A stretch of DNA of 19,627 nt from an uncultured Collinsella sp. (GTDB lineage: Bacteria > Actinomycetota > Coriobacteriia > Coriobacteriales > Coriobacteriaceae): the NCBI GenBank assembly GCA_900768265.1, contig CAAGCF010000019.1:1-19627 (forward strand), read 5' to 3'. The notes beneath the pieces are model-generated. The model ran no database searches. It was not told the DNA's origin and saw only the letters and a list, made by a program, of their open reading frames with translations. Shown here in pieces: positions 8,026 through 13,029 of the stretch. Each line of letters begins with the position of its first letter. Positions within the stretch are counted from its first letter, which is position 1. The position numbers were made by a program, and so were the translations under genes.

Positions 8026-8116
8026 GCCGCATTTGGACAATCTGACGTTCAACTTCAAGGGCGCGACCAAAAGGTCAGCGCCCTTTCGTTTCACGTCACC
8101 TTGTCTCAAATGCGGC
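8026..8116. repeat. Long imperfect palindrome enclosing the liv terminator
   Basis: GCCGCATTTG+GACAA (8026-8040) is complementary to TTGTC+T+CAAATGCGGC (8101-8116) with one bulged T. TGACGT (8043-8048) pairs with ACGTCA (8093-8098). These arms flank the terminator hairpin at 8057-8085, so the whole 91-nt segment can fold as one nested hairpin. Partial similarity of the arms continues outward (GCGTCGG-like blocks near 8011-8019 and 8139-8146). This is too extensive for an ordinary terminator and may be a small palindromic mobile element or its remnant. Confidence 0.55.
8057..8091 (+). terminator. Rho-independent terminator of the liv operon
   Basis: The stem is AAGGGCGC GACC / GGTC A GCGCCCTT (8057-8068 with 8073-8085, one bulged A), with a 4-nt loop AAAA. 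It is followed by TCGTTT. The position, 80 nt after livF and at the end of the plus-strand operon, fits termination. Confidence 0.8.
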
Positions 8117-8180
8117 TCGCTCGCTGACATTGCCAAAACGTCGGCGTTGCCGTTGTCACTGGCACACTGGGGTGACACTT

Positions 8181-8274
8181 GGGGACGTTCCTTTTCTGTC
8201 GGCATCTGGGGACACTCCTTATATTCGTTGGGGACGTTCTTGAATGACTGGTCGTTTAAGAACGTCCCCAACGA
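8181..8274. repeat. Palindromic repeat cluster with GGGGACGTTC motifs (REP/RAYT-like)
   Basis: GGGGACGTTC occurs directly at 8181-8190 and 8230-8239 and inverted (GAACGTCCCC) at 8260-8269. A related GGGGACAC lies at 8208-8215. Positions 8225-8241 and 8258-8274 form a perfect 17-bp inverted repeat, extended inward by five more pairs (two G-U) to a 6-nt loop at 8247-8252, making a 22-bp stem. No U-run follows. Short open frames on both strands here merely read the palindrome. Arrays of GGGGAC/GTCCCC palindromes are familiar near REP-associated tyrosine (IS200-like) transposases. No transposase is present here, so a solo, non-autonomous copy is the likely reading. Copy number cannot be judged from one window. 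Confidence 0.55.
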
Positions 8275-8295
8275 CTAGGTTGCCGCCCCCTTGCT

Positions 8296-8338
8296 TCAAA
8301 ATAGGGCCCCGTTCTGGAATGTGCCGGAACGGGGCCTT
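8296..8338 (-). terminator. Terminator of the minus-strand zinc-ribbon gene
   Basis: A 15-bp stem (8303-8317 with 8324-8338, G-U pairs at two positions, 6-nt loop) is built around GGCCCCGTTC/GAACGGGGCC. Read on the minus strand it is followed by CTATTTTG (the complement of about 8295-8302), a usable U-tract. It lies 30 nt beyond the stop codon at 8368. Confidence 0.75.
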
Positions 8339-8367
8339 GGCGGTTGAGGTCTATCGGGTTTTGTTCG

Positions 8368-9962
8368 CTAGTCTACCTTTTGTCCGCATGTGGGGCAGAA
8401 CTGGGCTTCGGGTACGAGCGGGGTTCCGCAGTGACGGCAGAAGTGGGCAGGCTCGGCCGGGGCTGCTTGCATGGCCGGTGCTGTGGGCACTACGGCGTTC
8501 TGCTGGGCACGCTTCTGGCGACGGCGTTGCTTGCGCTTGGGCTTGGGCGTTGCGGCTGTCGCACCGTTCGCGGCCTTCGCGCGCTTCTTGCGGATACAAA
8601 GGACAACAATCGCGCCACCGATGATGAGGACGACCGCCACGCCGCCGCCAATAACAAACGGCAGGTGAGTCTGGACAAAGTAGAGAACATCCTCAGGCAG
8701 CGAATGGGGGATATTGGACTTGTAGATGTTTACGTGAAGCGTTGATGAGTCTTCATCGTAATAATCAGTCCAAATCTCGCGATCGCCATTCATGAAAGTA
8801 GGGCCGCACCAATGAGAATCAAACTCGCTCTTGGCCCCGGTTTTTGCATCGACTAGGCATGCCGAAGACTTGTCATCGTCTGAGTACGTCCCAAGCATGA
8901 TTCCGCCATCATGCGAGATGTCGCCGAGATATCCATCGCCGAAGGGAAAAGCAATTGAGCTGATGATCTTGTCACTTTTCAGGTCATAAATACTAAGATT
9001 CGCATCCTCTTCATTGAGATAGTAATCCCCGTCATCCTCTTCAAAAAGATCGTTCGATCCCTTCTTTGTGTAGAGGGCATAAAACTCCGCCGAAGGGTAT
9101 GAATAAGGCCATTCAGGAGCGTGGTCGTCATCGTTAAATAGAACGCTCATGTTTCCGTCGCGGTCTGCTTTTATTAGTGTAGTGTCGCTCTGAAGATAAA
9201 TATCGTCGGAGTTCGAGCTGGTGACAATGTAGTCGATGTCCGAAGACCTATCGTCTTTCTTAACGTTAACTGTTTTCAATTCCGTTGACCCTGTATCGCA
9301 ATTGAAAACCCTAAGAGAAACAATGCCTTTCTCAGTATCGTATGGCCAGAAATAGAGACGGCTCATATCGTTTGAGTAGTAGCAAGAAGAGTCATCTTTA
9401 TCCGATTGATATGTTTGAATTAACTCGTCAGACTTAAGGTCATAAATCTCGTTTTTTTAAGCTCAGATTCATTGTCATAGTGTTCCACGGCTGCCCTATT
9501 GCCGTCGTAAGAGACGGTTGTACTGGTGTAGGCATATTTGGCCGAAGTGATGGGATGGGCTGTTTGGGAATGATTTTCTGGAGAGAATACGACCAAATTA
9601 TTGCCGTCTTGCCAGTAGAGCTGATTGCTGGATGTGGGGCATGCTGATCCAAGGCTTTTGTCCGGGATGGCAACTGGGCTTGCACTGCCGTCTTTAAAAT
9701 TGATGAGGGTTATGCTCTTTAAGTTGTAACCGTCATCCTCATCGTAATCGTAATCGTATAAATAGCCGAACTTTGAATCGTCGCTTGTGCTGACATACGA
9801 GTTATCGCTGCTGACCTTAAAGCTGTACGACTTCTCGAGCTCAGGCGTCGGCACGCTACCGCCGGCTAATGCTGCAGGAGGGGCTGCGAGTGGAGACAGG
9901 GCCGCGATCAGACCGATGGCGACTGCTGCGATCCTTCCGCTCTTTTGGATGCTCTTAAACAT
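8368..9962 (-). pseudogene. Secreted, membrane-anchored protein with C-terminal zinc ribbon, split by a -1 frame change
   Basis: The 5' part reads from ATG 9962 (GAGGAAAGGA upstream) to a stop at 9420. The 3' part is open to the stop at 8368, with no plausible internal start: the first Met, at 9366, lacks a Shine-Dalgarno. One extra A in the A7 tract (complement of 9452-9458), or a -1 slip there, joins them through KK-NEIYDLKSDELIQTY into 531 residues. The bridge resembles the later SIYDLKSDKIISS, supporting a single original gene. Restored architecture: signal peptide about 1-34 ending ALA-GG; an Asp/Ser/Tyr-rich extracytoplasmic domain of about 400 residues with propeller-like repeats (inferred); a transmembrane helix about 435-457; a very basic cytoplasmic stretch; a zinc ribbon with CxxC pairs (Cys509/512, 523/526). 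The gene is more AT-rich than its neighbours and has its own terminator. Function is not recognised. It could be a pseudogene, a phase-variable gene, programmed frameshifting or a sequencing error. Confidence 0.75.
9452..9458 (-). other. A7 homopolymer at the frame-change site
   Basis: Seven T on the plus strand are seven A in the coding sense. The upstream frame reads CTT AAA AAA ACG and continues ten codons to a stop. Re-reading one A gives AAA AAA AAC GAG and opens the long downstream frame. Poly-A runs of this kind are known sites of -1 ribosomal slippage, transcriptional slippage, replication slippage and base-calling error. The sequence alone does not decide between these. Confidence 0.7.
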
Positions 9963-10024
9963 GGCAATCCTTTCCTCTAAATACGAATGCGATACTGCCA
10001 TGGTTAATCGGGATTCCGAAATCT

Positions 10025-10054
10025 TGTTGCGCAACATTCACCATCGGCAACATT
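10025..10054. promoter_or_regulatory. Palindrome and direct repeat upstream of the zinc-ribbon gene
   Basis: TGTTGCGCAACA (10025-10036) is a perfect 12-bp palindrome. Its right half is repeated directly: GCAACATT at 10031-10038 and again at 10047-10054, a 16-nt period. It lies 63-92 nt upstream of the minus-strand start at 9962, where an operator could sit. No regulator is encoded nearby, so regulatory function is inference. The rest of 9963-10108 shows no gene. Confidence 0.3.
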
Positions 10055-10108
10055 TTTCGGCCAGCCGTAATGATCCGTTTTCCTCCGTCCCCGAGGGGTC
10101 ATTTGAGC

Positions 10109-10169
10109 TGCGGTGAAATAGGGACTGAATACGGGCTCCAGAGGCCAAAACAGTCCCTATTCCACCGCA
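10109..10169. repeat. Long inverted repeat upstream of cutC
   Basis: Arms at 10109-10127 and 10151-10169 are complementary over 19 bp with a single mismatch; the core is AATAGGGACTG/CAGTCCCTATT. The spacer is 23 nt. No U-run follows. The GGGAC/GTCCC core recalls the 8181-8274 palindrome, but the sequences are otherwise different. It lies between divergent genes, so it cannot be a terminator for either. A dispersed palindromic element is the best guess. Confidence 0.5.
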
Positions 10170-10231
10170 ACTTCATGGGGATGTGTGACAATGCCCGTCG
10201 GAAAACATCTGCTGTCTTTGGGGGTCTATCT

Positions 10232-10909
10232 ATGCTGTACGAGTTTTGTGCCGAGAACTTTGAGCGAGTGCCGGCGGCCATCGATGCCGGTGCGGGACGC
10301 ATTGAGCTGTGTGACAACCTCGCCGTCGGTGGCACCACGCCTTCCGCCGGCGTTATCAGCGCTACAGTCAGCTACGCTCACGAGCATGACGCGCGAGTGA
10401 TGTGCATGATTCGTCCGCGTGGTGGCGACTTTCATTACAACCAGGACGAGCTGCGCATGATGGAGATGGACCTGGGTCTTGCTGTGAGCGCCGGCGTTGA
10501 CGGCCTGGTCTTTGGCTGCTGCAAGCCCTGTGCCGGCGGCTGGGCGCTCGACGAACTCACCCTCGGCGCCCTCGTTATGGCTACGGGCTGCGCGACCGAG
10601 GAGTGCAAGCGCGAGTCCCTTGACATCACCTTCCACATGGCATTTGACCAGCTCTCGCACGAGGCTCAGCTCGATGCGATTGATACACTTGCCGACTGCG
10701 GCGTTACGCGCATCCTCACGCATGGCGGCGCTGCCGGTACGTCGATCGAGGATAATTTCGATCACCTGGCTCGTTTAATCGAGTATGCGGGCGATCGTTT
10801 GACCATCCTTCCCGGCGGCGGCATCACTACGGCAAATCGCGACGCGGTCACGGCGGCGCTAGGTGTCTCCGAGCTCCATGGCACCAAGATCGTGCCGCTG
10901 GGGGTATAA
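10232..10909 (+). CDS. cutC: CutC family protein
   Basis: This 225-residue product is a CutC-family TIM-barrel protein, historically linked to copper homeostasis although its biochemical role is unsettled. Seen in order: ENFERVPAAIDAGAGRIELCDNLAVGGTTPSAG (8-40), MIRPRGGDFHYNQDE (59-73), TFHMAFDQL (133-141), GVTRILTHGG (157-166), ILPGGGI (192-198) and SELHGTK (213-219). Two family motifs differ from the usual form: HRAFD reads HMAFD, and LTSGG reads LTHGG. I chose the ATG at 10232 because family similarity starts exactly there and GGGGG (10220-10224) lies 7 nt upstream. The frame is open further upstream only because it reads through the palindrome. It is followed 3 nt later by the GalT-like gene, suggesting one operon. 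Confidence 0.92.
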   Translation: MLYEFCAENFERVPAAIDAGAGRIELCDNLAVGGTTPSAGVISATVSYAHEHDARVMCMIRPRGGDFHYNQDELRMMEMDLGLAVSAGVDGLVFGCCKPCAGGWALDELTLGALVMATGCATEECKRESLDITFHMAFDQLSHEAQLDAIDTLADCGVTRILTHGGAAGTSIEDNFDHLARLIEYAGDRLTILPGGGITTANRDAVTAALGVSELHGTKIVPLGV

Positions 10910-10912
10910 CCC

Positions 10913-11710
10913 GTGGCGCTGGTATTTGACGTTCTGCAGGCGAACGGTAAGCCCGACGATAATCGTCGCCCTGGCACCGCGTGCCCCTTTTGCGACACAG
11001 AGGGGCTTGCCAACATCATCGAGCGCGATGGTGACTGCATCTGGCTCGAGAATAAGTTCAAGACCTTGCGGGCCACCCGTCAGACCGTATTGATCGAGTC
11101 GGCCAATCACGACGCCGACCTGGCGACCTATGAACCGGATGAGCTGCATCATGTGATGCGGTTTGCCCTGGGCTGTTGGCAGCAGATGATCGATTCCCAA
11201 CAGTACTGCAGCGTGCTCATGTACAAGAACAAAGGCCCGCTTTCGGGCGGCAGCCTCGTCCATCCACACATGCAGATTGTGGGCTTGGAACAGGAGGACG
11301 GCTATGCTTCGCTGACTTCTGGCAATTTCAAAGGCATCAATGTCTGGCAACAGGGGAGAATCTCGGTCAACATCTCAATCGAACCGATCATGGGATTCTT
11401 TGAGGTCAACGTTTCGGCTCCACAGGGAATCGCCGCCAGCGACGACGCCCGCGACCAAGCCGAAGCGGACCTGTTTGCCGATGCGATTCAGGTGGCCCTG
11501 CGCTATATCCTGCACGAGCACCACGGCGGCCGCGCAGAGTCATACAACTTGTTCTTCTATCACTTGGGCGGTCTGACCATTGCCAAGGCGCTGCCACGTT
11601 GGGTGGTATCGCCCTACTTTGTGGGCTATCGTCTGGCCCAGGTCAATGCCGAGACCACGCTCGATACCGATGCTGAGCGCCTACGCGCACGTCTGGAGGC
11701 GCTTGCATAG
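10913..11710 (+). CDS. GalT-like HIT-superfamily protein (DUF4931-type)
   Basis: The 265-residue product begins with GTG, with GGGGG of the cutC 3' end 8 nt upstream. It has a CPFC pair (24-27) typical of zinc-binding GalT-like proteins and an HPHMQ motif (117-121). This resembles the HPHxQ nucleotidyl-transfer motif of galactose-1-phosphate uridylyltransferase, where the second His is the nucleotide acceptor. Tyr/Phe-rich segments (NLFFYHLGG, SPYFVGYRLAQVN) fill the C-terminal half. It is shorter than true GalT (about 340 residues or more), so a GalT-related nucleotidyltransferase or hydrolase of unknown substrate is the safer name. Its stop lies only 30 nt from the converging stop of the BASS gene, with no clear terminator between them. 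Confidence 0.75.
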   Translation: MALVFDVLQANGKPDDNRRPGTACPFCDTEGLANIIERDGDCIWLENKFKTLRATRQTVLIESANHDADLATYEPDELHHVMRFALGCWQQMIDSQQYCSVLMYKNKGPLSGGSLVHPHMQIVGLEQEDGYASLTSGNFKGINVWQQGRISVNISIEPIMGFFEVNVSAPQGIAASDDARDQAEADLFADAIQVALRYILHEHHGGRAESYNLFFYHLGGLTIAKALPRWVVSPYFVGYRLAQVNAETTLDTDAERLRARLEALA

Positions 11711-11740
11711 CCAAGGGCTCGGCCTCGCGCCTGTGGCTGG

Positions 11741-12739
11741 CTATTTCGCCATTGCGCTGCGGCCGGCTTCGACGCGCTTGCGCTGGGCGGCGCGCTCCTC
11801 GCCGGTCAGGCGCTCAAAGAGATGCCCGATAAGCGAGGCGAGTACCTGCTGAAACAGCGTGCCGCACATGACGGGGAACACGACTTCGCCGGGAAAATAC
11901 TGTGTGGCGATGACGGCGCCCGAAGAGATATTGCGCATGCCGCAGGTAAAGCACATGGTAGTCGTTTCGCTATATGGCAGATGCAGCGCGCGGGCGACCA
12001 GAAAACCGACGACAAAGCCGCTGACGGCGAACACCAAAATAAAGAGGGCGACTTCCAAGCGCTCAACATTCATGTGCAGCACGTACTCGCTCATGGCGGT
12101 GGAGTTGGACGCGATGACCCCCATCATCATGAACTTGCAGGCGGGCGAAAGCGCGGGGGAGAGTTTCTCGTGTCCCCATCCGCGCGTGAGCTCGTTGATC
12201 ACGATACCGAGCACGGCGGGGATGGCGATCATAAAGGCCATGTTCTGCATCATGCTCGGCACGTCGATCGAGACGGTGGCGCCCAGCAGGAGCTTGAGCG
12301 TAAGAGGAATCGTCACAGGTGAGATGACCGAGGACGTCAGGATGATGGTGAGCGCGAGCGGGCCGTTGCCGCCGAACATGCTAATCCACATAAAGGCGGT
12401 GACTGCCACGGGTACGCTGTACTCGAGCACGATGCCGCAGACAAGGTTTGGGTTGGAACCAAAGAACAGTGAGCTCATGGCATACGCCGCGATGGGGATG
12501 AGTACGGCCGAGACAAATAACGCCAAAATCAAATGAAGGGGACGGCGGAACACCTCGGCCACCTGGTGAAAGGTGTTGCTGAGCGCACCTTGGAACGTCA
12601 TAAAGGCAAACAGGGCGGGAACGATGGGCTTGAGCACGCCGATCTGCTGGGGAAAGAGCACGCCGAGCGTCACGCAAATCGGAACGATGACCTGCATATG
12701 CCCCGCGAGGAACTTTCCCAGTCCAACCCATTGCTTCAT
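11741..12739 (-). CDS. Bile acid:sodium symporter (BASS) family transporter
   Basis: The 332-residue, very hydrophobic product has about nine to ten predicted membrane segments. It carries the BASS/SBF hallmarks FMTFQGAL (46-53), an EYSVPVAVTAF segment (106-116) and CGMRNISSGAVIATQYFP (266-283), matching the family's GMRN crossover region. Family members use Na+ to import bile acids or other organic anions such as pantoate or keto acids. The substrate cannot be assigned here, although bile acids are plausible for a gut organism. The first ATG (12739) has AAAGGGAG about 12 nt upstream, rather far; a start at Met15 would remove part of the first helix and is less likely. It converges with the GalT-like gene and diverges from the recJ-helicase operon. 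Confidence 0.88.
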   Translation of the reverse strand: MKQWVGLGKFLAGHMQVIVPICVTLGVLFPQQIGVLKPIVPALFAFMTFQGALSNTFHQVAEVFRRPLHLILALFVSAVLIPIAAYAMSSLFFGSNPNLVCGIVLEYSVPVAVTAFMWISMFGGNGPLALTIILTSSVISPVTIPLTLKLLLGATVSIDVPSMMQNMAFMIAIPAVLGIVINELTRGWGHEKLSPALSPACKFMMMGVIASNSTAMSEYVLHMNVERLEVALFILVFAVSGFVVGFLVARALHLPYSETTTMCFTCGMRNISSGAVIATQYFPGEVVFPVMCGTLFQQVLASLIGHLFERLTGEERAAQRKRVEAGRSAMAK

Positions 12740-12789
12740 ATGTGCTTGTGACTCCCTTTGCTCGTGAATCCGTTTTGAATGGATATGCT

Positions 12790-12836
12790 AGACGCTCGCA
12801 TGCGTCTGTGCGTCAGAAACGCTCGAATATTTCGAG
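12790..12836. promoter_or_regulatory. Two short palindromes in the divergent BASS / recJ intergenic region
   Basis: AGACGC/GCGTCT (12790-12795, 12802-12807, 6-nt centre) and CTCGAA-TAT-TTCGAG (12822-12836, perfect 15-nt palindrome) lie 51-97 nt upstream of the BASS start. They are also upstream of the recJ-helicase -10 at 12902. A third, weaker element CGGTA/TACCG follows near 12845-12859. Dyads like these are typical operator shapes. No regulator was identified, so function is inference. Confidence 0.3.
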
Positions 12837-12901
12837 GCTATTACCGGTATCGTTTACCGAAACCGCGGCGTGCTGCGGCGATTTGCGTCCGCGCTGCACG
12901 G

Positions 12902-12907
12902 TATAAT
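12902..12907 (+). promoter_or_regulatory. Candidate -10 element for the recJ-helicase / rel operon
   Basis: TATAAT is a perfect -10 consensus, 57 nt before the leader ATG at 12964 and 109 nt before the RecJ start at 13016. The matching -35 at 17-nt spacing is poor, so the promoter may need an activator. Alternatively, the match may be fortuitous. Confidence 0.5.
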
Positions 12908-12963
12908 AAATCCGTTCAACAGATCTGCCTGCCGAAGCGGGCATACACAGAGGACTCATCGCT

Positions 12964-13029
12964 ATGAACCGTGAGAGGTATCGCGGCGACCTGCCCCTAT
13001 CGGGGGTGGGTGCCTATGTCATCGCTTAA
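12964..13029 (+). CDS. Putative 21-residue leader peptide overlapping the recJ-helicase start
   Basis: ATG at 12964 is preceded by AGAGGA 9 nt upstream, the best Shine-Dalgarno in this leader. It opens a 21-codon frame, MNRERYRGDLPLSGVGAYVIA, whose stop TAA (13027-13029) lies 11 nt past the RecJ start codon at 13016, in a different frame. A short hairpin CCCC-TATC-GGGG (12994-13005) within this ORF covers the GGGGG that serves RecJ. A ribosome translating the leader would open that hairpin. The peptide has no recognisable domain. Translation is inferred from the Shine-Dalgarno and the overlap only. Confidence 0.4.
   Translation: MNRERYRGDLPLSGVGAYVIA

Noticed and set aside
7993..8278. Short open frames on both strands in the intergenic region after livF.
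   Set aside because: They read through the palindromes, giving near-identical peptide strings on both strands. That is an effect of the inverted repeat, not evidence of genes.
8244..8745. Plus-strand open frames overlapping the 3' end of the zinc-ribbon gene.
   Set aside because: They cross the terminator stem and lie antisense to the zinc ribbon and its basic tract, which are clearly coding on the minus strand.
10070..10231. A longer N-terminus for CutC from an upstream in-frame start.
   Set aside because: The extra 54 codons translate the inverted repeat and share nothing with the family. The start at 10232 has a Shine-Dalgarno and matches the family start.
12779..12967. A 62-codon plus-strand open frame upstream of the recJ-helicase gene.
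   Set aside because: It runs through the dyads and the TATAAT element, lacks a Shine-Dalgarno, and is Arg-rich with no recognisable similarity.
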